Positions 45,501 through 56,873 of a stretch of 64,000 nucleotides of DNA are shown piece by piece; positions within the stretch are counted from its first letter, which is position 1; every line of letters starts with the position of its first letter. This DNA is from Psococerastis gibbosa (Eukaryota; Arthropoda; Insecta; Psocodea; Psocidae), in NCBI GenBank assembly GCA_963971405.1, contig OZ020484.1, forward strand, positions 7,626,001 to 7,690,000. The letters run 5' to 3'. The notes under the pieces were generated by a model. The model did not search any database, was not told where the DNA came from, and was given only the letters and a program-made list of their open reading frames with translations. A program made the position numbers and the translations under genes.

Positions 45501-48500
45501 TTTTTGGCATCGAGAATGGCTTCTAGGGAGGGAACGTGCACAGTTTGAAGTTCTTGGGGATCCCAAGTGATAAGATCAGCAGGAATCTGAAAACACCAAG
45601 AGAAACTGGTTAATAATCAGGAAAATTCCAGTTGAAGAAGCTGTGCATACAAAACAAGTCGATAAGAGTTTCACTGTACAAAAAAAGTCAAGCGTGACTA
45701 CTCGAAACAATTATTAGGTTTCTTAAGGCGGCTATTCCACCGACGTGGATTTTGAATGTGAATGTGTCATGACGTAGCAGACATCATTAATAAGTCTCTG
45801 CCATATTTTAAGGAGACCATTATGCAGATACTTAACTTATCTATTATAAATTAAGTTATAATTTGGTATAGACTTATTAATGATGTCAGCTACCACGTCA
45901 TGACACATTCACATTCAAAATCCACGTCGGTGGAATAGCCGCCCAAGGGCAAATGGAGCCTCGCCCCCACTGTCGTGAAACTCCAAAGAACTTTAAAATA
46001 GTTTGGCGCGTCTTTTTACTCAATTATGTATGCGAACCGAGCCCCTACGATTGGTAGCCAACATTCGAAATTATACGCAAAGTAGAGCCATGCATGAGGT
46101 GCCATAAACTAGAACAAAATATATTCCTCTACAAGTTGATGTACATTATGTTGTCTTCACTAACACAGCTTGATTTGCAAATAATAACGGTCACTGAGCA
46201 TATCAGGTCAAATGAGTTCCCAACCTGTGGCCAATTGGTGTCTGCCGCGGCCACATACTTTGTATCAAATTCGTGAGGAACAAATCTTCTTATGACACCT
46301 CATTTTGAACTCTACGATTAAATTTGACTTTGTGAAAATGCAGGGATTCATTTCGTCTTACTTATATTTTTCCTTTCGCATCGTATATTCAAGGTGGTAA
46401 AATACAATAGCTCCGCCAGGCCGAAAGTGTCTATTTTTTTGTCTTAAAAATTAAAATTACTTCAATTAATTAAACAGCATTGCCTACCAGTTTTAGATTG
46501 AGTCTTATTACATATTTTTATTTTGCTAACTACTCAAATGCATTCTGCAGTATAGTATATAATATAGTACCTTTTCGAGTAGAGATTTAACTTCAGTTTC
46601 ACGACGCTGCGATTTGGTTTGGAACGGATTGACCTCGAGTGCGTCGACGTTTGGTTCTGCAGAGCCGGGAACAAGAAGACTGGCTATCCCTGAAGAGTGC
46701 CCAACTCCGAGGATGTCCTCAAATGGGCAAAACTGCATGTTCATAATGCTTCCGTCCACCTAAGGGCGAAGGAATCAACTATCACATGATAAGGAACTAT
46801 TTAAAAACATCTGTCTCCATGAGAATAAGGTGGAGTAAAAGTAAGGACAAGTGGTATTGAGGTAACACAATGCCGCGGTAATGCATAGATCGTGGGGTTG
46901 ACTCCCACCGGGTAGTTTTTCTTGATGCTCTATTTTTGGATACAACCTAAGTGAAAGGATTTTTAAACGTATTGAAGTGTCAAAACTGGATCCATGGCGA
47001 TGTTGTGACAGTCATATAAACTATGGCTAATCGTACACACTTGTGTTGTAGGGTTTTATTTTACGTACATAGGTGCTATCCGATGCTATTTTTTTTTTCT
47101 CCTCCTTTTCAATTTGACTGCTTGTTTCTCGGGTATTGTTTTATATTGTAAGTGATGTCGTTTTTGGACTATGTCTGTTGGCAACACATTTTAAGCGTAT
47201 TTATTTATTTGTTTAAGTGAATATAATGTTAAAAATTGAGTTCTACTGTTTAAGGACATGTTAGTCACCTTGTGCCGCAGATAAGGTTCACCGTCTCGAT
47301 GAAGCTGCACAATATTTCCCAGCGCTAATGCTAGAATGCCACGATGACTGAACGCCAAATCTCGAGGCGGTGAATGCAAATGGAATTCTTGAGTGGGGCC
47401 CTGTAGATTTCTCGCGTCCCAAAACTTCAACGTTCTGTCCATACTAGCTGTAGCAAACGTTCTGTGGGCATACAAAAATTGAAACTAAAAACAAAATATT
47501 TATTCAATAGTAGAACAAGTTTACATTGGATCATTTGCTTGGGATCGATAAACAAGTACTGTATGTTGTGCTGACAATATTGCCCTCAATTGCGTAATAA
47601 TGATTAAGGTATCTATGCCGCAACTGTGCGGCGTCATTATTGTCTAATGACAATGCTAGTTATATGTCTTTTAGACCAGAGGGCAATGCTGCGATCAACA
47701 CTGCATTCCGCTGTTGCTATGTGCAACCCCTTCAATGATCGTGTACCCAGTGTGTACGAGGGTAACCAGAGAGGCAAAATGTGAAACCTCAAGTCACTAA
47801 AAAAAGAGGGCAAAAAATACGCCAAAGGCTGAAGAATGGGCTATCAAACCCGACCGGTTTCGATCTTTGGGTTAATTGAGAGAGAAAGGCCCAAAATTCG
47901 CCCATGTTGAAATTAAAGACAAATTTTCATTCTTATACAGCATCTTATGAGCATCCAGACGGACCAACTTACATGCCACGTGGGTCGAAGGCGATGGCCG
48001 ATAGGGGCTGACTGTGGCACCACTTGGTCACAGCCGGTTTGTTACTGTTTGGGCTCCAGAAGCTGACCACTCCAGTCGGCTCACCGATGCAAATGTGAGC
48101 GTTGCAAGGATTTTGAGCAATCGTCGGCGCGGTACCTCGAGAATTCACGTGGAACTGGGCGACCATTTTACCAATACTCACGTCTAGCCAGCTAAGGAAT
48201 CCTCGTTCACTCTGAAAAAATTTACTATATATAGTTTTCTTAATTAAAGAATTTATTTTTATAAGACACTGACGAGCCTCAACTATGCAGAATCCTTAGG
48301 CTACTAGACACTTACTTGGAAATTGACCCTTTTGCAACTTCTCTCAGTGCGTTATGGCAATGTTATTAGACAGAATTGATTGAATGTTAGTTTGTAAGAT
48401 TTGTAATGTAACCTAAATTGGAGCTGTGGTCTGTTGGTTGCAATACATTCTATTATTATTATTATTATTAATTCAAAGCCAATTCATTGTCTAATGCAAT

Positions 48501-50760
48501 ACATTGCCTAATGTGTTGCGGAATGTGTGGCGGAATCGAGCACAGCTAGTTTAGAAATCCTCGTTTACTGTGGAAAAAAGTTCCCAGCAGTGGTTCCATG
48601 AGAACAAAATTGACTTTATTGCTTGTGATGATTGGCCCTCTTCCAGTACAATACAATACAATACAAAAATTAGAGTCCCTGACCAGCCAGAGCCGGATTG
48701 ACCGTGTCAACAAAAATAGCCACCCGAGAGGGTTTTGTACGAAAAAAGGAGGAGGTACTTAAATAGTCCCGCTCCTGGGGTCGTACTCATCCAAATTATA
48801 TAGTGAGGCGTCAATAAGTCTGCTCTTAATGTATGTTCTGAAACAAGCTGGATCCAACTGACTCACTAAAAATGGTAGCTTATTGTAAAGTCGGTGTGCA
48901 AGTATCGGATAAGAATCCCTCGACTTGTTTAGGCGACACCTAGGCATATCGAACCATTTCGCCGATTGCGTATTATAAGAGGGCACTGTACTCCTTGCTG
49001 GCAATCCAGGATTCATCTTTACGGCCATGAGACAATTAAAGATATACTGACCATGAACAGTGAGGACTCTAGCGCCTTTAAAAAGGGGTCTGCAGTGGGC
49101 AAGATACGAACTTTTTGTGACAATGCGGATAGCTCGTTTTTGTAGTAAAAGTACCTTGCTTACTCCTGCAGAGTGCCCCCATGCCAGTATACCATAATTT
49201 ATATGGGTATGAAACAGACCATGGTATGCCATCAAAAGATACTGCTCCGGCACCAGTCTACCAAGTTACGTAGCAGGAAATCAACGTCAGCTAGTTTACT
49301 ACATATGCTATTAGTATGGTCCTCCCAGGATAGTTTGGAGCCAATCATAAAGCCCAACAGCTTAACTGCACCAGTTTGATGTACACTAGCACTACTAGAC
49401 AAGGAACAGATAATTCTTTGTGTCTTATCATTGTTAATTTTAAGTCTGTTATTGACAAACCACACTGTAGCCTCAAGCAAAAGCAAGACTACCCCGGGAG
49501 CACAACGTTGTATCATCTGCAGTCCAGACTTGAATCCTTTGGACTATTTCATATGCAGATCATTGAGATGATGAAGCCTAAAACTGGGATTGTTCGCCTA
49601 GCCTATATCTCAGTTAACAATGGCTAACCTGTTTTGAACTTGAACTTGAAAGCCTGTGCAACGCCACATAAAAATTTGGACTCGCTAGAGAGGAAATAGA
49701 CATGCAAGCAGTACGTACAGCCTATGACGATTAGCACCGTCATCTTCGCAGGCATTCTCGTAGGAGGTGGGCATTTTGAATATATTTTTTCATGGGTTCA
49801 ATTACAGTTGTTTTTTACGATATTCATAAAAAAATATAATATTTCAGACTTTTTTCCTAGTTTGCGTTGTGACAGAACTTATTAACCAACTAGGTAAAGT
49901 AAGAAAGCTTTTCAACTTTTTGTTTTTGACTTATAGGGCGATTAAATTTGGAAAATTCAGACTGTATATACATGAAACCACTACAAAACCAATATTCAAT
50001 CTGATTTCTTGGAAAATTATTACTTAAATCACATTATTAAAAGGCAGATACGTACCACTGTGGATAGCAAAAAATGGTAAGGCAGAAATTCCATTTTGAC
50101 AACTTCATTCAATACTTTCAGACAATGAATTTCCATTCCTTGGTTGTCGTAAATATACACCCATTTCTTTTGCGCAACAGCAAACATTGTCTCTTGATGC
50201 AGCCAAGCAATGTCAAAAACTTCTTCCATTACATTCATTTCGCACAGCAATTTCTTTGTTATCCAATTGAAAGCAGCTATATGACCACGTCGCCCGCCGA
50301 TTGCTAAAAACCTTCCATTCTTAATGTAATTTAGTCGGTACGGCCCAAATTCGCGAAGATCTAGGTCGAATCTTTTGCAGGCGCTTATGACATCTACTGA
50401 GTTTTGAATTTCACTTTGACTGAACTGAATAGATGACTCTCCTTCGTCAGGTTCGAGAAAACCTCCATTGTTAGCTAACAGTGATTCTCTGTGGGCTGCT
50501 ATTATGGCACCCTGTTCTATTTTCTTTTGTTTGTCCTCTATTAATTTTTTAGCAGATCGGACCCTTACATCTTTGAGATTTACTACTGTATTACCCCTTA
50601 AATATTTTTTAATCTTTGCAGGATCAATAGGGATTTCTTTGAATTTATCTTTTCGGTCAACAGTGTCAAAAACCTCTTGCTTCTCATGTTTACTGTCGAA
50701 GTGTTTCTTTTTCTTCCTAAAATTCTTTTTATCCTTCTGTGCTGCATTCATATTAAACAA
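39596..50760 (-). CDS. WDR46: WDR46/UTP7-like nucleolar WD-repeat protein
   Basis: Six exons in transcript order: 50056-50760, 47973-48211, 47269-47461, 46571-46759, 45491-45586, 39596-39829 (TAA at 39596-39598); phases are consistent; 551 aa, somewhat shorter than the roughly 610 aa of vertebrates. The family (BING4/Utp7) is a beta-propeller subunit of the small-subunit processome, acting in the nucleolus in 18S rRNA maturation. Visible: Lys-rich N-terminus; then [20 protein letters not shown] and [16 protein letters not shown] (exon 1), [17 protein letters not shown] (exon 2), [18 protein letters not shown] (exon 3), the family-typical [18 protein letters not shown] with [16 protein letters not shown] (exon 4), [10 protein letters not shown] (exon 5), and a basic tail ending [13 protein letters not shown]. 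The start could be Met1 or the Met three codons later. An AATAAA overlaps the stop codon. The last intron contains an unrelated intronless gene on the same strand. Confidence 0.94.
39850..39960 (+). pseudogene. LINE fragment (family D)
   Basis: [12 protein letters not shown]...ARKQ, matching the opening of 9110-9290. It directly abuts the acceptor of the last WDR46 exon (opposite strand). Confidence 0.45.
40255..40800 (+). pseudogene. LINE C-terminal remnant (family D)
   Basis: [17 protein letters not shown] early, then [20 protein letters not shown] and [11 protein letters not shown], the RxxRIRNEEI...GRRRRGR...RDxWR layout of RTE-like ends. A G run at 40530 and stops interrupt it. It lies in the last WDR46 intron. 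Confidence 0.5.
41660..41945 (+). pseudogene. LINE zinc-knuckle tail (family B)
   Basis: [17 protein letters not shown] around 41756-41806 is the CxxC...EHxL.H/C knuckle. The flanking frame is broken by stops. Confidence 0.55.
42133..43974 (-). CDS. Intronless 613-aa coiled-coil protein nested in WDR46 intron
   Basis: An uninterrupted 614-codon frame, far longer than any chance frame in this AT-rich window, so it is or recently was coding. I do not recognise the family. The first ~110 residues are basic and Ser/Thr/Pro-rich with no predicted fold (repeats like [11 protein letters not shown]). From about residue 110 to the end it is a heptad-like, Lys/Glu/Leu-rich coiled coil, broken around residues 150-230 by a more globular segment containing [21 protein letters not shown]. 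The last ~90 residues have two copies of a LLKQQKE-HQKQ motif. No transmembrane segment, signal peptide or enzyme motif. It lies entirely in the last WDR46 intron, on the same strand. Lack of introns fits a retrogene or a fast-evolving germline/cytoskeletal gene; neither is proven. It shows no reverse-transcriptase, capsid or protease motif. Confidence 0.8.
   Translation of the reverse strand: MPITPKNADTKPLRYIVHPKLEQSASEVSVALSPKMKAQSTLERSVRRAQSVSKVPSKIPKKPASSRLVTTSQSSASVTRTRAGEQEKPANSKYSQGGNGEPTLSVDTEFQMWAKRLKGLEREWEEKEDELRKVRHQLLCVYEMGAGDLECKEMVGEDLQDCLAKMRGFSDSNKLTKLVITEICSYWEEFTAVITNLVKTFGGSHTETDFDNMKRIEFDKAILLTKEKLGNVMRDVGSYNLVAREVKDSIEIELKKLKEVKGSLEKNVEKLEDENTKLKHLDATNKGVIEKLRTDLHYKVIQESKKKSNATDGMVNKLKDQVKVVSAENIELKVKQDELKKKLESYEKLISEFSTKEKNLKETMANAERENELVQLKAELNGKDDELRNVNIIKEGTEREVSELKLLEARIKNQLGTVMSQNEEYKIENARSQHAGDLNPIRLNPEEKDETPSWMKKKLDELKEWEEDICYREDCLVALLDVNQDKEGLEKLIKNREKRRSKTSLTNYESTCRLAKKQQRMVEALEKEIELLKQQKELHQKQKDKFEPGKSPRSLQRKDKLSQSLEQQKMLEAGLLKQQKEFHQKQRELPKCGEGGRIGNGVPKNEAQRRSVS
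44211..44708 (-). CDS. 165-aa frame, probably a LINE C-terminus
   Basis: Open frame ending [20 protein letters not shown], a CxxCG..C..YH...CP pattern like the knuckles of the family B tails. The N-terminal 110 residues carry no RNase H or reverse-transcriptase motif I can identify. I favour a retrotransposon remnant over a host gene. It lies in the last WDR46 intron, upstream of the nested coiled-coil gene on the same strand. Confidence 0.35.
   Translation of the reverse strand: MCAQVVQPGCQVGSCIRSLKLIFYNKSGINGWDLHTVCQYKTLVYVMAREKFFIEDLQDSLDLPSSAVVAQFLRDRREKASHTNPEFYGNDAIIYWNTWTSCNQPNRHVLTRMAIHGFHYKICNRTGYHEADASCICTLCGGACTQYHIELCPERLLSLTRYASQ
44661..44758. repeat. 19-bp perfect inverted repeat
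   Basis: AATACACGATCCAACTTGG and its exact complement, 60 bp apart. Possibly ends of a tiny foldback element. A pure G run of ~17 follows at 44799-44815. Confidence 0.6.
44850..45200 (+). pseudogene. LINE RNase-H tail (family B)
   Basis: Frames read [15 protein letters not shown] and [20 protein letters not shown] then [10 protein letters not shown], matching the TRLRIGH...TH.YL......C..C...LTV.H ending of Jockey/I-type elements. A frameshift and stops are present. Confidence 0.6.
45727..45943. mobile_element. Long hairpin MITE
   Basis: TAA left, CAA right. Termini GGCGGCTATTCCACCGACGT, arm GGATTTTGAATGTGAATGTG, core GTAGCAGACATCATTAATAA, and a single inner AAGGAGACCATTATGCAGAT module. It lies 140 bp from the WDR46 exon 45491-45586. 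Confidence 0.75.
46860..46945 (+). repeat. tRNA-like SINE head remnant (family T2)
   Basis: ATGCATAGATCGTGGGGTTG then CCCACCGGGTAGTTTTTC, a decayed B-box region and tail. Confidence 0.4.
48750..49525 (-). pseudogene. LINE reverse-transcriptase C-terminal half
   Basis: The minus strand opens with an ADDTT remnant of the catalytic YADD box (~49508), then after a frameshift [20 protein letters not shown] and [20 protein letters not shown], then [40 protein letters not shown] and a stop at 48759. A classic thumb/connector of Jockey/RTE-like reverse transcriptases. 5'-truncated with at least two frameshifts. It lies in WDR46 intron 1. Confidence 0.8.
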
Positions 50761-51055
50761 ATTAATAATTTAAAATTTGAAATTCTTCCAACTTAAACCA
50801 GGTCCACCGCTCCACGCTTCTTTTGTTGTTTATTGCTTGTTTACAACACAATTCGCCATTATTAGCACAAGTCCGACAGAAAGTTTTGGAGAAATTTCGT
50901 AGTGGTAAGTTGGCAACAGCGACAACGCATTCGCGTAATCGCGTTGTTTACAAGGAGAAAAACCGTTGAAACAGTTGGATGAAATAGCGGGATTGAATTA
51001 TACTCTTTTAATTAGTGACTTATTTTATGTGTGTTTTCTGTCGCCAGTGATTAAA
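50761..51055. promoter_or_regulatory. Compact head-to-head promoter, WDR46 / kinesin-5
   Basis: Only 295 bp separate the WDR46 start codon (minus) from the kinesin-5 start codon (plus). Both core promoters and 5' UTRs must lie here unless a non-coding first exon lies inside the neighbouring gene. The sequence includes a CG-bearing patch near 50924-50945 (GCATTCGCGTAATCGCG), relatively CpG-rich for the window. No TATA box is evident. Shared bidirectional promoter is an inference from spacing. Confidence 0.55.
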
Positions 51056-54000
51056 ATGAGTCAAAAAGTAATTAACAGGAACCAACACATCAAAGTTTTT
51101 ACTAGGGTCAGGTATGTATTGAGCTGTTGCAGTTATTTATTCACATTTCATATTACCATTGCAATTAGTAGAAAATCTGGTAGCTTGCTGAGGTATTAGT
51201 TCTATTTTGTTTTTAGACCTCTCTAGAGTTTCAATTCGTCTCTACAATTTGCACTGCACCAAAGTTAATTTGTAACGTTTAATAGCTCTACATTTTGGTT
51301 TATACAGTTTGCAACCAAACTGATCTCCATGTACTCATGCCTAAATAATTAATCTGCCATTGTTCGCGAAATGTTTAATGTGAATCTCAAGTATTCACCT
51401 GTTCTTATACGGTTGTAGATTACGTTGCCCCTAGTTCATGATCTGTTGATCTCCAAGAAAATGCCCATGCATCTGGACGCCGTCTATCTCACTCTGGCGG
51501 GCGAAGTACTTTTATTGATTGACTTGGTCAAATAGATATTTTTCATTTTAGCGGTTAATTAGCTGAACTAACTTGGTAATCGTAATAAATCAGGGGTACG
51601 GCTTTACATGGAGTTACAGAACCAATCCCAGATCCCCCTATTTGCTCTCCGCTTAGACTCATGGTATTTTTTTATTTAATTTCAAAATCTGATGCGTCGG
51701 ACTAGTCCTGTTCATGTATTTATGGGCACTTCTTGTAGAATGACAAATTTGAATATTATTTATGTTTTCAGACCAAGAAACGCTCAAGAAATCCGTTCTC
51801 ACGTCATAGTTGAATGTACAAGCAACAAAGAAGTTGCTGTACGGGACAAGGGGCAGACCAAAACCTTTCTTTTCGACAGAGTATTTGGTCCCGAATCGAA
51901 GCAGATTGAAGTGTACAAGGCAGTTGTCGGCCCACTTATTGCTGAAGTTCTCCAGGGATATAACTGTACTGTGTTTGCCTATGGACAGACAGGCACTGGG
52001 AAAACGTTCACGATGGTGGGAGAAAAATCGAAGAATTTATCTGGAAATTGGGAAAATGTGAGTGTGAACAGTATTAGTTCAATAACTTTTATATTTTTGA
52101 CAGCTCAAGATAATTATAGTGTCGATTTACGTATTCCGCGGTCATTTAAATTTATTTTTGTTTTGTTTTTGCTTTCCAATTTATGCGTAGTATAAGGAAA
52201 GCTTTGTGACGGTCGAAATTTTCGATTCCGAGATTTCAACGGATTTACACGTTTTAAGGTCCCAGGAACCAAAAAAAGTGGTTTTTATGAAATGTCTGTC
52301 TGTCTGTTCGTCGATTTCCGGGCAAACTACTCAGTCGATCATGATGAAATTCGGCATGTAGGTTAAAAAAAATCATACCTCGGGACCATTTTTTTTATTT
52401 GGGGCTAACTCAATTTGGGGGGGGGGTTTTATTCCCAAAAAACTCCAAAAAAACGTATAAAAAAATTATTTCTCAAAAACGGCTGCAACGATTTCTTTTA
52501 AATTCACTTATATTGTAGTCGTCTTTAATGTCGACAAAATGCGGGGGGTCGCTTGCCTCTTGATAGTTTGCTTCTGGGGGTAAAAAAATAAAAATGACTA
52601 AATTTTAATGAAAAATGACTAAAAAATAATTTTTCTGCGACACCTTTCTATTGATGATTTCTACCTTCAGGTATGTTTTAGGTGTTAAATTGAGTAACGA
52701 AACCGGATAGGTTACTTTCCCAAAAAAGTATTTGGTTTTGTACAAAAAATGTTTTTTTGAAAAAATGATCGAAAATTCACGCTCAAATGCATTGCGTGCC
52801 CTGCCAGTATTGCTATGTGGTAATGTGTTGGTCTGACCTATCTAAAATTTATCTCACCTCCAGTGACCTCAGGTGGACAACCCCCCCGAGATATCGGAAA
52901 TTTAACCATAGGAAAATTATTTACCATGAAATTACTCATTTTTTTCTATCTACTAATTTTGATAAATTGGAAAGCATGTTCGAGTAAACTCGGACCGGTT
53001 CTTTAACTATGAAAATGTCCATGTTGCTTGTACTACATGGAGGATTGAGTGGAATACCTTTTGCCCCATACTTGAGAGTATGGGCCGGCCGCCATACCAA
53101 GTTGAATCCAGCGGACCAGAGCAGGTTCAAAGCTGCAGATAACTTGGTCGTGTGCACAGTGCCGGTAGGGAAACATGGTAGGACTTGTCCTGGTCACCTC
53201 CTAACTAATCGTGTGACTTCATTGTGTTTCCCAAGTGGTTCGGAATCCACTATAATCAGGAGGTCCACTGTCCTATGGGCTGGCATAGGACTGTCAAGTC
53301 GGGGTCGCTCTATGGACCCAAATATGGGGCCTAAGTCGTTATTAACCCGACGAACACTACTACTACTACTACTAAGGGTATGGGGCATTGAAAATTGGCA
53401 CCCCAAAATCCGATAATTAATATTTTTATATACTTTACTAAGTTATTAAATTTTGGTCTATTAAATTTGTAGAAGACTATTATAGGAATTTTTAAATTGT
53501 TGCTATATTTTTTCATGAACCCTACTGGGGGAAATTTTACGAATTATACATCTACAACTTGAATGGACTATATCTGTTAGCACCCGTGTTGAGTTACGAC
53601 ACGTCTCCGATCGCATGGCGTGTAAAGACTCGCACAAGTGCAAGCACGTTACCACCTGGCCATCGAAGTCGATTTGAATATATCGGGTACCTTAGCTCGT
53701 ATTAATTTTCTGTCAGTGGATATTGAAATAGTGAGAAGTCAAGGTTAAAGAAAATCAGACTTAAAGAACCAATGTTATAGTCACTTTATACTTTGAGCGT
53801 GACGTCATTCCAGTTTAAATGATGGTGGATGGCAATCTTACTTACGTATCATTCAACAGGCAATTTTATGTTCTTCAACCTTTATGTATAACTAATACTT
53901 TGTTCGAGTGAAAGTAAGTCTGTTATTTGAACAAAAAGAGACAACGGTAACCTTTGATTTAGAATTACAAAAGACGCTCTGGTCCGATATTGGTAAACCA

Positions 54001-56836
54001 ACTGTGGACGTCTAGAGAATGCCATGAGGAAAATTTTTGTGAAACAAAAGTGCGAGTTAATTCCAAAGCTGACCCCTATCCACTCTTTTTTTTAAACCCA
54101 ATTACAGCGAGTCCTTAACAACATTGAGAACACCATTGCCAAGGAAGAAGGAAGACTTAAGCAAGATATGAGGTGTGGAACCTACTTGGAACTCTAGAGA
54201 ACGGAGAAGAATAGAGAAAAATATTTGCTGCGAACCAACCGATAGATAGCGACTTGGGAAAATGTAGACTTGACAGATAAAAAATGGTTGTGAATTTTTC
54301 CTGTTACAGGACCCGCTCTGCGGCATTGTTCCCCGTACGCTGGACCACCTGTTCGATGAACTGAAAGTACGTGCTGAAGAGTATACCGTCCGAGTGTCTT
54401 TCCTTGAGCTGTATAATGAAGAGCTTTGCGACTTGTTGGCGCCAATGGACAACGACGACGCCAAAACGTTGCGAATGTACGAGGATTCTATGAAGAAGGG
54501 GTCGGTTATTGTGTCGGGGCTGGAAGAACGAACAGTTTATGATAAGAATGATGTTTATCCTATTCTCGAAGCTGGTTCCCTGCGCCGACAAACTGCGCCA
54601 ACTTTAATGAATGCCCAATCCAGGTAATTTTATATGGATTTTTTTATATTTATTTATTTAGACACCACCATTAACTTCCGACTTTTCCGATTAGAGTGGG
54701 AAGGTATGCTAGCAGATTCTGAAATCTAAAGGCTTTAGAATTCTTATAATGTGTGAAAGTTCTTCACCAGCTGGCCTATTTCGGGCGCACCTTATGAGGG
54801 AAAGCCACATGCGGATCATTTCCAGTCTCCCACCCTCCACTACTTTTTGGGACAGGCAGTGATGGGGGTCGGGTTCGGTCCTGGTTGCAGACGCAAGCCA
54901 TCAACAAAAACTGAAGTATTGTAATTCTCTTGATTATTTTACAGTCGAAGCCACACCATTTTCACCATAACCGTCCACGTTAAAGTCACCACTCCCGAGG
55001 GTGAAGAGCTGTTCAAAACGGGCAAGCTGAATTTGGTTGATTTGGCGGGGAGCGAGAACATTGGCAGATCCGGCGCGGTGGAGGCCCGAGCACGGGAAGC
55101 TGGCAACATCAACCAGTCGCTGCTGACGCTCGGTAGGGTGATTACGTCGCTGGTTGAGCGTACGCCCCATGTCCCCTACAGGTAAGCAGCAAACCCGTTC
55201 CGGGTAATTTGATTTGGCATGGAGTAACGGTATTGGCAGATCTGGTGGGGCACCAGATTTCTGAATGGCCGCAGGGTATGAGAACATGACTACAACCAGA
55301 GCCCCGCCCACAAAATAAAATAGATATTGCTGTGACCTGCTGTGACGGTCTGGAGGTACAAGCCCGAAGTACAACGCTTGTTAAATACAGAACTGCCCAG
55401 GAAAATCCTGTTCTATATCTCCTTGTTATAACTCCCGTCCTGCGTTATCAATTGAACAATATAACCACTTACAATTGGGAGAGGTACCCAAAGGGCAGAT
55501 TCATTCACTTGTTCAATTCTGACGTTAATATACGTATTATTTTATGCATTGTATTGAATTCTTTGCAGAGAATCTAAGTTGACACGTATTTTACAAGATT
55601 CCCTCGGCGGGCGCACCAAGACATCCATCATTGCGACCGTGTCGCCGGCGCTTTGCAATCTGGAAGAGACTCTGAGCACATTTGATTATGCACATCGCGC
55701 TCGCAATATTACCAACAAGCCCGAAATCAACCAAAAAACTTCTAAGCCAGTTCTTCTTAAGGTAATATTACCAGGCGGTTGCCGCCTTCTTACCCACCCA
55801 GCATTGGACCAGCAGCAAAGCAACAACTTAGTAACTTAAACTGGAACGTCAGAGAAGGCCATCAGAAGCCCGCCACCGAGTTGCCATTACCGTGACGTCC
55901 CACTGATAGTGGCGTATGTCCTGCTGACCTGTCCGGTCTAGGTTGGTCCCAGAGCCCTTCTGCCGCTTTCGTACACGCTGCAACACCAGCGGGCTTACTA
56001 TGGCTATTATTTTTTATCTTAACCTGGGTCTAATAATGTAAACATGATAATGTTACAATGCGAAGTGTTATTCAAATTTTTTTTGTTTATATTTTTAACC
56101 CCAGAATACGTTAATATTTACTGCTGCTCGGCAATGACGAGAGGGTCATACCTCGCGTCAGTGTGTCAGTGTCAGTCAATCGCTTTCTTCAGAACCGTTT
56201 GATAAGATTCTGGCGTTGACAACAACATAAATAAAGAAATATTGACTTTTTTTGTACTATTACTAAGAGCTATAAAGCCCTCTCTTACACTCAACTAGGA
56301 AGGTCTGGGACCGCATGCTTTACATGCCCTCCGAAGCATGGCGAGAAAATGTAGCAAGTGTGGGACTCGAAACAACAACCTTTCGTGTGAAGGTCGGAGT
56401 GTGTACCACTACTCTACATGTCCTGACAACATGAGCGTGGAAGCCCGGAACGGCATAGTGCCTATTGAATAATGGTAAAAAAATATTACATGCATATTGT
56501 AGCATTAGTACATCGTGGGTAGGGTTTCTATATCCTTGACTTTCGGTTGTGTTACATGTTATTTACCGTGTGCGACAATAGATAATGATGATGTTTTGAT
56601 ACATTTTTATTTTATTTTTTTTATAGAATTACACAGACGAAATAGAGAGGCTAAGGCGTGAACTGATGGCGGCCCGTGAAAAGCACGGCGTCTACCTCAA
56701 TAATGACGACTATAATGGCATGCTTTCTCAGATTGATAATCTCAACAAAGATCTCGTCAGCAAGATTCAGCTCCTCAAGGTCCGTGAGGACGAGTTTGCC
56801 AAGCAAGAGGTTCGTAGTCTTTACCTCAATAACCGC

Positions 56837-56873
<37 letters not shown>

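Noticed and set aside
51692-52195. Single long kinesin frame beginning upstream of exon 2
   Set aside because: It is intron read-through at both ends; the MSQKVI...FTRVR exon at 51056 supplies the proper N-terminus and the donor at 52058 joins exon 3 in frame.
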